DNA of 64,000 nucleotides from Flagellimonas zhangzhouensis (GCF_900102925.1 NZ_FNKI01000002.1:1-64000), one strand, 5' to 3'; positions 26,495-36,239 are shown, counted from the first letter of the stretch. Notes: generated by a model not told the origin, from the letters alone. Made by a program: numbers and translations.

Positions 26495-27103
26495 GTGGAA
26501 ACCACCCTTCAAAAATACCTTCCAGAACGAGCTGTGATGCCTTGCTTTGAATTGATCAAGACGCATGGGGTGCATCTTAAAATTGTAAACCATCGGGTAA
26601 CGCGTCATGGAGACTATCGAAGATTGCCTAATGGTCTGCACATGATTACGGTAAATGCGTCCCTCAACAAATACCGATTTCTAATTACACTCGTCCACGA
26701 AATTGCGCATTTGGTGGCCTTTGAAACCTATGGTCGTCGAATAAAACCCCATGGAACAGAATGGAAACGTACCTTTCAACATTTAATGGTTCCATTTATC
26801 AGACCAGAAGTTTTTCCAAACCAATTATTGCCTATTATTGCGAACCATTTTAAGAACCCAAAGGCTAGTAGCAGTACAGATGCAAGATTGTCGATAGCAC
26901 TAAAGGCTTTTGATACCGAAGAAAGAAATCAGAGCTATGTGTTCGAGCTTCCCTATGGCAGTGTATTTCGTTTGTACAATGGTAAATTGTACCGAAGGGG
27001 AAATAAAAAAGTAAAACGTTACGAGTGTGTAGAATTGGCTACGGGCAGATTATATTTGTTCCAGCCAAATGCCGAGGTGGAGTTAGTGCAGGAAACCAAT
27101 TGA
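26495..27103 (+). CDS. SprT-like zinc metalloprotein
   Basis: 202 aa. Zinc motif HEIAHLVAFETYGRRIKPHGTEW (HExxH plus downstream His) is the SprT/Spartan-like protease signature. A C-terminal basic zinc-ribbon-like part lacks the four Cys of some SprT proteins. The start is GTG at 26495: the N-terminus METTLQKYLPERAVMPCFELIK matches relatives from their first residue, and no ATG precedes it after the -7 box. The function in bacteria is unclear; eukaryotic Spartan digests DNA-protein crosslinks. 26 bp ahead of manC. Confidence 0.88.
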   Translation: METTLQKYLPERAVMPCFELIKTHGVHLKIVNHRVTRHGDYRRLPNGLHMITVNASLNKYRFLITLVHEIAHLVAFETYGRRIKPHGTEWKRTFQHLMVPFIRPEVFPNQLLPIIANHFKNPKASSSTDARLSIALKAFDTEERNQSYVFELPYGSVFRLYNGKLYRRGNKKVKRYECVELATGRLYLFQPNAEVELVQETN

Positions 27104-27129
27104 CCACCTTTTAATTTGAAAACATAAAA

Positions 27130-28209
27130 ATGAACAAAAATTATTACGCCATTTTAATGGCAGGTGGAGTAGGATCCAGATTTTGGCCAGTAAGTACATC
27201 ATCCAACCCAAAACAGTTTCACGATATGTTGGGGAGTGGAAAAACCTTGATTCAAAAAACATTCGATCGGTTGAACAAGTTTATTCCAACAGAAAACATC
27301 TTGATCCTGACCAATGAGCGATACAACGATTTGGTTTTGGAGCAGTTACCAAAGGTAAAGCCCGAACAAGTGGTGTTGGAACCAGCCATGCGAAATACGG
27401 CCCCCTGTATTTTATATGCTTCTTTAAAGATTCAAAAAATGAATCCAAATGCGGTGATGATCGTAGCACCAAGTGATCATTGGATCGAGGATGAGGATGC
27501 CTTTGAAAAAGATGTAATTGCATGTTTTGATAAATGCGAAAATGAAAATGCCCTCTGTACTTTAGGAATCCAGCCAACGTTTCCAAACACAGGCTTTGGA
27601 TATATCGAATTTGAAAAGGGAAGTGACGAAAATTTAAAAAAGGTGTCTCAGTTCAGAGAAAAACCTGATTATGAAACCGCAAAGGAGTTTTTGGCACAAG
27701 GTAATTTCCTATGGAATGCTGGAATTTTTATGTGGAGTGTAGCAACCATAGTAGAGGCATTTAAAAATTACCAACCGAGCCAATATGATTTGTTCGGTGG
27801 AGGAATGTCTTGCTATAATACGCCCGAGGAAAAAGCCTTTATTCAAGAAAATTATGCCAAGGCAGATAACATATCCATTGATTATGCTATCTTGGAGCAA
27901 TCCAAATCTATTTACACCTTGCCTGCAACCTTCGATTGGAACGATCTTGGGACTTGGGGTGCGCTGTATGATAAATTGGATAAAGATGCCAACGAAAATG
28001 CAGTTGTAAACGCTCAGGTATTGTTGGAAAATGCCAAGGGAAATATGATCAGGTCTCCCAAAGGAAAGGTTGTGGTGGTTGACGGATTGGAAGACTATGT
28101 CATTGTAGATAAAGAAGAGGTGTTGTTGATCTATCCCAAGGATAAGCAACAAGATATTAAAAAAGTATTGGGGCAGGTTAAAGATAAATTTGGCGACCAG
28201 TTCGCGTAA
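27130..28209 (+). CDS. manC: Mannose-1-phosphate guanylyltransferase
   Basis: 359 aa. Makes GDP-mannose for surface polysaccharide. Nucleotidyltransferase signature MAGGVGSRFWPVSTSSNPKQF (about 11-31), APSDHWIED, and FREKPD with FLWNAGIFMW. It is the short form without the C-terminal isomerase domain. Followed after 3 bp by the DUF389 gene, so cotranscription is likely though a functional link is not evident. Confidence 0.94.
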   Translation: MNKNYYAILMAGGVGSRFWPVSTSSNPKQFHDMLGSGKTLIQKTFDRLNKFIPTENILILTNERYNDLVLEQLPKVKPEQVVLEPAMRNTAPCILYASLKIQKMNPNAVMIVAPSDHWIEDEDAFEKDVIACFDKCENENALCTLGIQPTFPNTGFGYIEFEKGSDENLKKVSQFREKPDYETAKEFLAQGNFLWNAGIFMWSVATIVEAFKNYQPSQYDLFGGGMSCYNTPEEKAFIQENYAKADNISIDYAILEQSKSIYTLPATFDWNDLGTWGALYDKLDKDANENAVVNAQVLLENAKGNMIRSPKGKVVVVDGLEDYVIVDKEEVLLIYPKDKQQDIKKVLGQVKDKFGDQFA

Positions 28210-28212
28210 TAT

Positions 28213-29667
28213 ATGAGCGAAGAACAAATCAAAGATGGTATTCCACCTAAAAAGGATAGTGGGGATGAGGTAAAAAAGGACTTTAAAGGTCTTTTGGGTA
28301 GTGTTCGTATGTTTCTTTCGGAACTTTTGGAAATACGTTCCAATACGGATGCCGCGGCCACCAAAGACTCCATTATTGCAGATATTCCCTTTAAAGGGCA
28401 TACCTCTTGGATTTTGGTATGTTCTATTTTTATCGCTTCCATTGGTTTAAATGCCAACTCTACAGCTGTAGTAATTGGTGCCATGTTAATTTCTCCCTTA
28501 ATGGGTCCAATTTTGGGGATGGGGCTTTCTTTGGCCATCAACGATATCGATACTTTACGCAGATCGCTCAAAAACTTCACCGTAATGGTAGTTTTGAGTG
28601 TGATTACCGCCTTTTTGTTCTTTTATTTATTTCCGCTTCGTGATGAATCATCTGAGCTTCTGGCACGTACCAAACCTGATATTCGCGATGTGCTTATTGC
28701 ATTTTTTGGTGGTTTGGCATTGGTAATTGCCAGGGCCAAAAAAGGCACCATTGCCAGTGTTATTTTCGGTGTGGCCATCGCCACTGCGTTGATGCCGCCT
28801 TTGTGTACTGTTGGTTTTGGATTGGCCATTGGCAAGCCGTGGTATGCAGCAGGTGCTATGTACCTGTTCATCATCAACACCATATTTATTGGTTTGGCTA
28901 CCTTTTTGGTCATCAAATTTTTACGATTCCCGATGGTGCGTTACGCCAATTCGCAAAGACGTAGGCTTATTGCAAGATTGGCGTCGATAACTGGAATTTT
29001 GGTGATGATTCCTGCGGGTTTTACCTTTTATCAAGTCTTTCAAGAGTCGTTGTTTAAAAAACAGGCCCAAGAATTTTTAAGGGAAACCGTTGAAGTGTAC
29101 CAGTTTGATGGAGCAGGAAGATATGTGGACAACCTTACCAAATTGGAATACTCGGATGATGAGGCTTCAGTAATTGAAGTGGTTTTCATGGGAGATGAAT
29201 TGGTTCCTGACAATGTGATAAACACTTGGCGTTCGCAAAAAGAACAGTATTCCCGTTTGAAGGATGTGGAACTTCATGTTATTCAAGGTGGCAAGGATGA
29301 TTCTGAAGAAAAGTTCAACTATGTGAGTGAACTTTATGAGAAGAACAAGGCCGAACTCATGAACAAAGACGAACAAATCAAATTGTTGGAGGCTGAAGTT
29401 GCTAAACTCCAGTTTAGTGTTGGAAAACAGATTCCGTTCAGTGAAATCAGTAGAGAGGCCAAAGCGAACTATGAGAACATCTCCGAATTGGGGTTTTCTT
29501 ATCTCATTAAAACCGATTTTAAAAAGCTGGATACGGTTCCTGTTTTTGAGATTAAATGGAACGATGGGGTTCGTAATAATCAAAAAGAGACAGATTCCAA
29601 AAAGATGTTGGCTTGGTTGAAGTTAAGACTGCAAGATTCTACTTTGGTGGTAAAAGAGGTGGAATAA
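28213..29667 (+). CDS. DUF389 family membrane protein
   Basis: 484 aa. Six or so membrane segments (about 60-270) with the DUF389 phrases GLNANSTAVVIGAMLISPLMGPILGMGLSLAIND and ASVIFGVAIATALMPPLCTVGFGLA, then a soluble C-terminal part (about 290-484) with a charged helix near 355-400 (KNKAELMNKDEQIKLLEAEVAKLQ in part). Function unknown; the family is ubiquitous in Bacteroidota. It ends 18 bp before the convergent ABC gene. Confidence 0.88.
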   Translation: MSEEQIKDGIPPKKDSGDEVKKDFKGLLGSVRMFLSELLEIRSNTDAAATKDSIIADIPFKGHTSWILVCSIFIASIGLNANSTAVVIGAMLISPLMGPILGMGLSLAINDIDTLRRSLKNFTVMVVLSVITAFLFFYLFPLRDESSELLARTKPDIRDVLIAFFGGLALVIARAKKGTIASVIFGVAIATALMPPLCTVGFGLAIGKPWYAAGAMYLFIINTIFIGLATFLVIKFLRFPMVRYANSQRRRLIARLASITGILVMIPAGFTFYQVFQESLFKKQAQEFLRETVEVYQFDGAGRYVDNLTKLEYSDDEASVIEVVFMGDELVPDNVINTWRSQKEQYSRLKDVELHVIQGGKDDSEEKFNYVSELYEKNKAELMNKDEQIKLLEAEVAKLQFSVGKQIPFSEISREAKANYENISELGFSYLIKTDFKKLDTVPVFEIKWNDGVRNNQKETDSKKMLAWLKLRLQDSTLVVKEVE

Positions 29668-29685
29668 GTATTTTTAGATGTCGGA

Positions 29686-30453
29686 TTAATTCCGTTCCTC
29701 CAAATACATCTGTCTTACTTTTTTGAAAAGCTCCGAAGAATACACAAAATCGGTTACAGCTTGGTTGTCTGTTTTAAAGATTTCCTTGTTGGTGCCTTCC
29801 CATTCTTTGTAACCATTTTTCAAAAAGAGAATCTTTTCCCCGATTTCCATTACCGAGTTCATATCGTGAGTGTTGATAATGGTGGTTATATCATACTCCG
29901 TGGTAATTTCATGAATCAGATTATCGATTAGAATGGCCGTTTTGGGATCTAGACCAGAGTTCGGTTCGTCACAAAACAAATATTTCGGATTCATCACAAT
30001 GGCCCTTGCAATGGCCACCCTTTTTTGCATACCTCCAGAAATCTCGGAAGGGTATTTTTTATGGGCATCAATCAAATTAACGCGCTTCAGAACAAAATCC
30101 ACACGATCCTGTTTTTCTGATCGGGATTGATTGGTGAACATATCCAAAGGAAACATCACATTGCCTTCCACGGTCATGGAATCGAACAAAGCGCTTCCTT
30201 GAAACACCATACCCATTTCTTGACGAAGGTTTCTACGGTCTTTAGTCGATAATTCAGAATAGAATCGACCGTTGTAGCAAATGTTGCCTTCGTCGGGTTC
30301 AAAAAGACCCAATAAACATTTAAGAAACACTGTTTTTCCCGAACCACTCTGACCAATGATCAAATTGGTTTTACCCTTCTCAAAAGAAGTGGAAATCCCT
30401 TTTAAAACGTGGTGTTCTCCAAACGATTTATGTATGTTGTCTACTTCAATCAT
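29686..30453 (-). CDS. ABC transporter ATP-binding protein, MlaF type
   Basis: 255 aa. Walker A GQSGSGKT near 38-45, signature SGGMQKR near 140, Walker B FCDEPNSGLDP and switch His in INTHDMNSV. This is the MlaF-like ATPase that powers phospholipid traffic between inner and outer membranes. ATG 30453 overlaps the stop of the permease gene by 1 nt (TAATG), which fixes the start against a longer frame reaching 30513 (inside the permease gene). An MlaD/MCE partner is not adjacent. Confidence 0.92.
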   Translation of the reverse strand: MIEVDNIHKSFGEHHVLKGISTSFEKGKTNLIIGQSGSGKTVFLKCLLGLFEPDEGNICYNGRFYSELSTKDRRNLRQEMGMVFQGSALFDSMTVEGNVMFPLDMFTNQSRSEKQDRVDFVLKRVNLIDAHKKYPSEISGGMQKRVAIARAIVMNPKYLFCDEPNSGLDPKTAILIDNLIHEITTEYDITTIINTHDMNSVMEIGEKILFLKNGYKEWEGTNKEIFKTDNQAVTDFVYSSELFKKVRQMYLEERN

Positions 30454-31190
30454 TAGCCCAAAAGCAATTGCGTTAATATATAGTTTGTGATAATGATCAC
30501 CACACTGGTCCAAACAAACGAAGTGGTACTTGCTTTACCAACTTCCAAAGCACCGCCTTTCATATAAAAACCATGGTAAGAAGGCACGGTTGCTATAATA
30601 AAGGCAAAAACAACAGATTTTATTAAGGCGTAGGTAACATGAAATGCGTCGAAATCCATTTGTAACCCTTTAATAAACTCACCACTGGGTGCAAATCCAC
30701 CAAAAACAGCAGCCACCCATCCGCCTGTGATTCCAACAAACATGGAAACAGCTACTGCAAAAGGATACATCATTACAGCAATAATTTTTGGAAATACCAA
30801 GTAGTTCAAAGAGTTCACTCCCATAACTTCCAAGGCATCAATTTGCTCCGTTACCCGCATGGTACCAATGCTCGAAGTGATATACGACCCTACTTTACCT
30901 GCCATAATAATTGAGGTGAACGTTGGTGCGAATTCCAAAATCACCGATTGTCGTGCAGCAAATCCAATAAGGCTTTTTGGTAGCAAAGGGTTGGTTAAGT
31001 TCAATGCGGTTTGGATGGTTACAACACCACCAATAAAAAAGGAAATAAAGATTATGATACCCATAGCGCCAAAAACCAAGTCGTCGACTTCCTTCAAAAT
31101 CAAGGATTTCATGATGCGCCATTTGGTAGGCTTTTTAAATACTTCCCAGATCATGATGAAGTATTTCCCAATCGCTTCTAGGTATTTCAT
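30453..31190 (-). CDS. ABC transporter permease, MlaE type
   Basis: 245 aa. Five or six membrane segments and the MlaE-family phrases GSYITSSIGTMRVTEQIDALEVMGVNSLNYLVFPKI (about 108-143) and VPSYHGFYMKGGALEVGKAST. Inner-membrane permease of an Mla-like lipid transporter, translated together with the downstream ATPase. Confidence 0.92.
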   Translation of the reverse strand: MKYLEAIGKYFIMIWEVFKKPTKWRIMKSLILKEVDDLVFGAMGIIIFISFFIGGVVTIQTALNLTNPLLPKSLIGFAARQSVILEFAPTFTSIIMAGKVGSYITSSIGTMRVTEQIDALEVMGVNSLNYLVFPKIIAVMMYPFAVAVSMFVGITGGWVAAVFGGFAPSGEFIKGLQMDFDAFHVTYALIKSVVFAFIIATVPSYHGFYMKGGALEVGKASTTSFVWTSVVIIITNYILTQLLLG

Positions 31191-31274
31191 TCGCTTTATG
31201 GACTTGAGGTGATAAAAATAAGAATATTGTGGAGCATTTAACCTTGATTTAAAATTTTAAACAGGATAATTGAA

Positions 31275-31282
31275 TAGTTTTG
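31275..31282 (+). promoter_or_regulatory. pafA promoter -7 box
   Basis: TAGTTTTG, exact TAnnTTTG, 25 bp before the ATG at 31308. Confidence 0.5.
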
Positions 31283-31307
31283 TGGTCATTTTGAATAAAT
31301 CCAGATT

Positions 31308-32981
31308 ATGAATAGGACCAACCTTGTTTTATCTTTTTTAGTATTGTGCAGCATCAATTTTTCTTACGGACAGCGTAGAAAAAAGAATGTAGATGAAGTT
31401 CAGCCAGTAGAATCCATAGCCCAAAATCCAAAATTGGTAGTGGGTATTGTGGTTGATCAGATGCGATACGATTATTTGACCCGTTTTTGGAATCAATATG
31501 GGGAAGGTGGTTTTAAACGAATGGTAAATGAGGGATTTAATGCCAAAAACAACCATTTTAATTACGCTCCAACAAGCACGGGTCCTGGGCACACTTCGGT
31601 ATACACGGGAACTACCCCAGCGATGCACGGAATCATTGGAAACGATTGGTACGATAAAACAATAGGTGCAGAGGTGTACTGCGCTGGAGATGATAGTTAC
31701 AAATCTGTGGGAACTACTTCCAAAGCTGGACAAATGTCTCCACATCGAATGTTGACCTCTACAGTAACAGATCAATTACGTTTACACACCCAACAAAGAG
31801 GAAAAGTAATTGGAATTGCTTTAAAAGATAGAGGAGCTATCCTTCCAGCTGGTCATTCTGCCAATGCGGCCTATTGGTTTGAAGGAAAAAAGGATGGAAA
31901 CTGGATTACAAGTTCTTATTACATGGATGCCTTGCCGCAATGGGTGGTTGATTTTAATGCTTCGGATGCGGTTGAGGTCTATAAAAAGCCTTGGAATACC
32001 TTGAGGCCAATAGAAACGTATGTTGAAAGTGGCACCGATGCCAATAACTATGAAGGTTTACAAAAGGGAGAAACAACAAATGCATTTCCGCATGACCTTC
32101 CTGCGATTTGGGAGCAAAATGATCAATTTGATTTGATAAGAAGAAGTCCTTTTGGAAATAGCATCACCACCGATTTTGCTTTGGCTGCTTTGGAAGGAGA
32201 AGGATTGGGGCAAGATAATATTACCGATTTCTTGGCAGTAAGTTTTTCCAGTACCGATTATGTGGGACACTTTTTCGGTGTGAATTCCAAAGAAATTGAA
32301 GATACTTACATCCGATTGGATCAAGATTTAGCTCGTTTGTTTTCCACTTTGGATGAAAAAGTAGGAGAAGGAGAGTACACTGTATTTTTAACAGCCGATC
32401 ATGCTGCCATCGATGTGCCAACCTATTTAATAGATCAAAAGATTCCTGCAGGCTATTTGGATATGGATGGGATGAAAAGCAAATTCAATGAGTTTCTTCA
32501 ATATAAATATGGCACCACCGATGTGGTAAAGGATATTTCCAATTACCAAGTGTTTTTAGACCATAAAATATTATCCAATTTGGATATCGATTTAGAAGAT
32601 GCGCAAGAGGATATTGCCAAGGAATTTTTGTCTTATGATGGCATTAGTAAGGTATATACCGCGCATCAAATGTGGGAAAACGAGTATACGGAAGGTATTC
32701 CGTACATTTTACAGAACGGCTATAACCAAAAACGTTCTGGCGATGTACTTTTAGTGACCAACACTGGATATATTTCATACGGAACTACTGGTTCTACCCA
32801 CGGCTCACCTTTTATTTATGATACCCATGCGCCTTTGTTGTTCTTTGGAAAGGGAATAAAACATGGTAGTACGGTGAATAGAACTGAAATTCCTGATATT
32901 GCCCCTACCATTTCGGCTCTTTTGGGTATTGCATTTCCTAATGGGGCAACAGGTAAGCCTATTGGGGAGGTGTTAGAGTAG
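31308..32981 (+). CDS. PafA-like alkaline phosphatase, secreted
   Basis: 557 aa with a signal peptide (about 1-21, ending FSYGQ). Alkaline phosphatase superfamily: metal ligand Asp in VVDQMRYDY (D50), the nucleophile Thr in PTSTGPGHTSVYTG (T91 by comparison with PafA/NPP), HGIIGNDW, FSSTDYVGHFFG, TADHAA and THGSPF. This matches the Ca-independent PafA phosphomonoesterases of flavobacteria, which release phosphate from organic esters outside the cell. Monocistronic; ends 1 bp from the convergent hydrolase gene. Confidence 0.92.
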   Translation: MNRTNLVLSFLVLCSINFSYGQRRKKNVDEVQPVESIAQNPKLVVGIVVDQMRYDYLTRFWNQYGEGGFKRMVNEGFNAKNNHFNYAPTSTGPGHTSVYTGTTPAMHGIIGNDWYDKTIGAEVYCAGDDSYKSVGTTSKAGQMSPHRMLTSTVTDQLRLHTQQRGKVIGIALKDRGAILPAGHSANAAYWFEGKKDGNWITSSYYMDALPQWVVDFNASDAVEVYKKPWNTLRPIETYVESGTDANNYEGLQKGETTNAFPHDLPAIWEQNDQFDLIRRSPFGNSITTDFALAALEGEGLGQDNITDFLAVSFSSTDYVGHFFGVNSKEIEDTYIRLDQDLARLFSTLDEKVGEGEYTVFLTADHAAIDVPTYLIDQKIPAGYLDMDGMKSKFNEFLQYKYGTTDVVKDISNYQVFLDHKILSNLDIDLEDAQEDIAKEFLSYDGISKVYTAHQMWENEYTEGIPYILQNGYNQKRSGDVLLVTNTGYISYGTTGSTHGSPFIYDTHAPLLFFGKGIKHGSTVNRTEIPDIAPTISALLGIAFPNGATGKPIGEVLE

Positions 32982-32982
32982 T

Positions 32983-34557
32983 TTACTTTATTAAAATCTT
33001 TTTTGAGACTGCCTTTCCAGCTGTCAAATCGTGGTACACCATAATATATTGACCGCTGGATAAATGCGCCAAGTGCATTTTTTTTTGATTGGCCACTTTA
33101 TAAATGAGTTTTCCACTGGTATCAAAAAACTCTACATAGAAGTTTAAGGCTTTGGCATTGATGATTAATAAAAGTTCGTCAGTTGGATTTGGATAAAAAA
33201 TAAGTTCGCCTGTAGGCTCAACTGGATTTGGAGGTTCAATTGTAGATGTACCCAATTCACCATCACAGTTTTCGTCAATTAAATTGTCCAAGATTTCATC
33301 CGCATTTGGATTGATGTTTGGGTCTGTATCGTCACAATCATTTTCTTGGGCAAATCCATCTTGGTCCAAATCGTCATCTAAGGTTTCTGGGGCGCAATCA
33401 TCGTCAATACCATTATAGGGTATTTCTTCCTGATTGGGATTGATGTTTGGATTAGAGTCGTCACAATCATTTTCTTGGGTAAATCCATCTTGGTCCAAAT
33501 CATCATCCAAGGTTTCGGGATTGCAGTCATCGTCAATGCCGTTATAGGGAATCTCTGTTTGACTTGGTCCTATATTCGGGTTGTTGTCATCACAGTCTAC
33601 ATTTGAATTGTCACCATCTTGATCAACATCATCAAGGACCTCTTCAGATAAATAAAATAGTGTTAGATATTCAAAAATGGCATCTGCCAAATCAATGGAA
33701 AAATCGGTTCTTAGTACTTCATCAAACCGAATATCACTGTTCACCTCAATTTGGAGTCCGTCTATAGAACTGTTATTATCCCGTCTAGAACTATGGGTGA
33801 AAATGGTAAATCCACCTGTAAAATAGTCCTCGTTTGCCAGTGGGTAATGATCATCTGGACTTGGTACGGTTGGATAACCCCTATTTTGAATCAAAGCACC
33901 CAAGCTAAACGGACCTGTTAACATTTGCGCATGGGTTTGCTGCAAGGGATTATCCAGAATCAATGTTTTAATGCCACTACCATCTACTAGATCAAAAGAA
34001 TTGAGTACTTCTGATGGTAAGGCCAATTCTTCCTTTGTGAGGGTATATCCAAGTTCTATTCTTTCTACATCATGACTGTGGCCATGGAAATCGAAAAGGA
34101 TACCTCTCCCATAATCTTGTTCGATTTCCGATTTCGCTGCGATGATAAAATCTTGGTAATTCTGCCATGCAATTTTCACAGTTGCATTTCCATCTGCAGC
34201 CTCGTCAATGGGTCTGTTGGCATCAAACTTTACTCTAGCAAGTAGATTGATAATAACATGGGGGTAGTGTCCTGTTTGTTCAAAATAGGCATCGATAAGT
34301 GTTCTTGCCATTTCTTGGGTGTGCGAATCACTCCCATATTTACATCCGTTGCAAGACCTATCGGGAATATTGTCTGGTTCTAAATACCCATTGTGTGGGA
34401 CAGTGATGATTACAGGGTGGTCTCCCTGAATATATTCAACGAAACCTGTATTGTCGAAATAACTTTCGCCAGGCACTTGAGCATTGAGTATTTGGGTGAA
34501 CACAAAAGAAAGTGCCGCCCACAATAATGGTTTTTTGATGATGAGAAAAGGTTTCAT
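32983..34557 (-). CDS. Secreted N-formylglutamate-amidohydrolase-like protein with MopE-like repeats and a type IX sorting tail
   Basis: 524 aa in four parts. (1) A signal peptide (about 1-26). (2) A catalytic-type domain (about 30-320) with ITVPHNGY, VKFDANRPIDEA and FDFHGHSH, resembling the zinc sites of N-formylglutamate deformylase-like hydrolases. (3) Three Asp-rich units of about 42 residues (about 325-440), each with DxDxDG, DCDD and PYNGIDDDC-type phrases, as in MopE-like calcium-binding repeats. (4) A C-terminal type IX sorting domain (about 445-524: LIFYPNPTDELLLI ... FDTSGKLIYK ... LSSGQYIMVYHD ... KKILIK). It should be exported by the type IX system. The substrate is unknown. Confidence 0.82.
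   Translation of the reverse strand: MKPFLIIKKPLLWAALSFVFTQILNAQVPGESYFDNTGFVEYIQGDHPVIITVPHNGYLEPDNIPDRSCNGCKYGSDSHTQEMARTLIDAYFEQTGHYPHVIINLLARVKFDANRPIDEAADGNATVKIAWQNYQDFIIAAKSEIEQDYGRGILFDFHGHSHDVERIELGYTLTKEELALPSEVLNSFDLVDGSGIKTLILDNPLQQTHAQMLTGPFSLGALIQNRGYPTVPSPDDHYPLANEDYFTGGFTIFTHSSRRDNNSSIDGLQIEVNSDIRFDEVLRTDFSIDLADAIFEYLTLFYLSEEVLDDVDQDGDNSNVDCDDNNPNIGPSQTEIPYNGIDDDCNPETLDDDLDQDGFTQENDCDDSNPNINPNQEEIPYNGIDDDCAPETLDDDLDQDGFAQENDCDDTDPNINPNADEILDNLIDENCDGELGTSTIEPPNPVEPTGELIFYPNPTDELLLIINAKALNFYVEFFDTSGKLIYKVANQKKMHLAHLSSGQYIMVYHDLTAGKAVSKKILIK
33255..33640 (-). repeat. Tandem MopE-like repeat block inside the secreted hydrolase gene
   Basis: Three direct repeats of about 126-129 bp encoding DDDLDQDGF..ENDCDD.NPNINPN..EIPYNGIDDDC units (written here in short phrases). 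The second and third units are nearly identical in DNA over their Asp-rich part, and the third diverges after NPNAD. Confidence 0.8.
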
Positions 34558-34742
34558 TCGTATGTATGCTATTGCAACCCCTCATCTGGCATTGGGAATT
34601 ATAATATTCAAATAAAGTTAGCCTAAGGAAATTCTAAATCCTTAGTGAATTGATGAATGCCCAATATCAATTGACAAACACAAAGTATTTGTTGAAATTG
34701 TAGGAATATGAAACCTCTAAAGTAGGAGAAGTGTTGATTGGG

Positions 34743-35585
34743 TTATAGTTTGGAAAAAATGCCCTTCCAGCGATAGTTTCGGATAAAAGCGCCTTCTTTT
34801 TTAGTGACATATTTCGGTTGGTTTTGAAAGAAGGCTTTAAGAAAACCAATGATCACTTGAGAATAAAGCAAAGGGTTTTTTGCCTGCCAAGCCATTTTAA
34901 GAGATGCAATTTTAGTAAGAACCAAACCATACCTCATTTTATATAGGGCTTCTCCTTTTGCTTGAAAATTTTTGGAACTATAACCATGTCCCGTTGGCCG
35001 AAGGTGCTTTACATGAAGCTCTGGAACGGTTTTCGTTTCAAAATCGTGGTAATTCGCCAAAAGGGTATCCACAGTATCCCAACCAACCCCAGGTCGTAAA
35101 CCTTCAATTTGATCAAAACAAGCTTTGTGGTATAGTTTTATGGGACCACGAATATGTTTTTTGTCTGCAATGTTTTCATAAATCCATTGCCCATTTTTTT
35201 CAATAAATAATAGCCCAGAACACATGCCCAATTTCCAGTTTGATTGAAATTGATTAACCATCATTTCAAAATAATTGGAGGGAAGGATAATATCAGCATC
35301 AAATTTTCCAATAAGATCAAATTCTGAAGCATGTTCCAAACCAAAATTAAAAGTGTCCACTACTTTTTTACCTGGAATATGAGTGTCAGCGGATTGCCGT
35401 TGCACAACTTTTATCCATGGATGGTTATCTGCAAATTCCTGAGCAATTGCAAAGGTTTCATCTGTTGAATTGTCATCCACCACAATAAGTTCGTTGGGTA
35501 AGTATGTTTGAGCAACAAAGGAATCCAAGCAATCTTTTAAAAAGTTTGCTTCGTTATGCGCAGGAATGACAATGCTGATTCGCAT
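34743..35585 (-). CDS. Family 2 glycosyltransferase
   Basis: 280 aa. GT-A fold: ISIVIPAHNEANFLKDCLDS at the N-terminus, VVDDNSTDET, and the DxD metal site in IGKFDADIILP (about 90-100). One candidate acceptor helix follows. The ATG at 35585 (MRISIVIPAH) is chosen over an upstream TTG. Together with the methyltransferase (30 bp upstream) and the KASIII gene it forms a minus-strand trio. The sugar and acceptor are unknown. Confidence 0.9.
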   Translation of the reverse strand: MRISIVIPAHNEANFLKDCLDSFVAQTYLPNELIVVDDNSTDETFAIAQEFADNHPWIKVVQRQSADTHIPGKKVVDTFNFGLEHASEFDLIGKFDADIILPSNYFEMMVNQFQSNWKLGMCSGLLFIEKNGQWIYENIADKKHIRGPIKLYHKACFDQIEGLRPGVGWDTVDTLLANYHDFETKTVPELHVKHLRPTGHGYSSKNFQAKGEALYKMRYGLVLTKIASLKMAWQAKNPLLYSQVIIGFLKAFFQNQPKYVTKKEGAFIRNYRWKGIFSKL

Positions 35586-35615
35586 GGACTTTGATTTCAA
35601 AAGTAAATTACAATT

Positions 35616-36137
35616 TTACGCTCGTTCCGCGTAAACAATATAGTAGCGATTGGTGAAGTAGCGGAGTAGGGGTCGGAATCCAATCTTTTTTGTTGGATTG
35701 GTCCATTTGGCGGTGTCCTTTATTTTCCATCCAGCTTTTTCAAGAAGCCAGTCAAATTGCCAATCTTCAAACTCGTGATAATGTCGGTCCCAAGGGTCAG
35801 TTTTACTTCGATAGGCTGCTGCAAACCACAATCGCATGGGAATGCTGGCCACTAATTTTTTGGCCTTGATTTCCTTTAAAACATTATATGGAGCTACCAA
35901 ATGCTCAAATATTTCAAATGCGGTCACAACATCGGCATTGGATTGCGAAACACTTTTAAACTCTACATCCAGATCTTCACCTTTGGTGTTCTCAACTTTA
36001 TACCCGTTGGATTTCATGATTTTAGAAAAGGGGTTTTCCACACCTAGATCTAAAATGGAATCTGAAGTTGAAATGTGCTTGCTTAAAAACTCTAAAGTGT
36101 GTTTGTAGCGCTTATTCGGAAAGTTGTTTTCGTACAT
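35616..36137 (-). CDS. SAM-dependent methyltransferase
   Basis: 173 aa. Class I fold: SDSILDLGVENPFSKIMKSNGY (motif I, about 25-46), ADVVTAFEIFEHLVAPYNVLKEI (motif II/III) and VASIPMRLWF. Short, with little more than the SAM-binding core; the C-terminal part RHYHEFEDWQFDWLLEKAGW is typical of ubiE/COQ5-like enzymes acting on small substrates. Middle gene of the GT-methyltransferase-KASIII set. The substrate is unknown. Confidence 0.85.
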   Translation of the reverse strand: MYENNFPNKRYKHTLEFLSKHISTSDSILDLGVENPFSKIMKSNGYKVENTKGEDLDVEFKSVSQSNADVVTAFEIFEHLVAPYNVLKEIKAKKLVASIPMRLWFAAAYRSKTDPWDRHYHEFEDWQFDWLLEKAGWKIKDTAKWTNPTKKIGFRPLLRYFTNRYYIVYAERA

Positions 36138-36239
36138 GGGTTAAAATTCCAAAAAACAAACCACAATTCCCAAATTACTTTTTGGTTTTAGTGGTAAGTT
36201 TGAGGAGCTTTGAATTTGAACTTGACCCTTGAACTTGTT

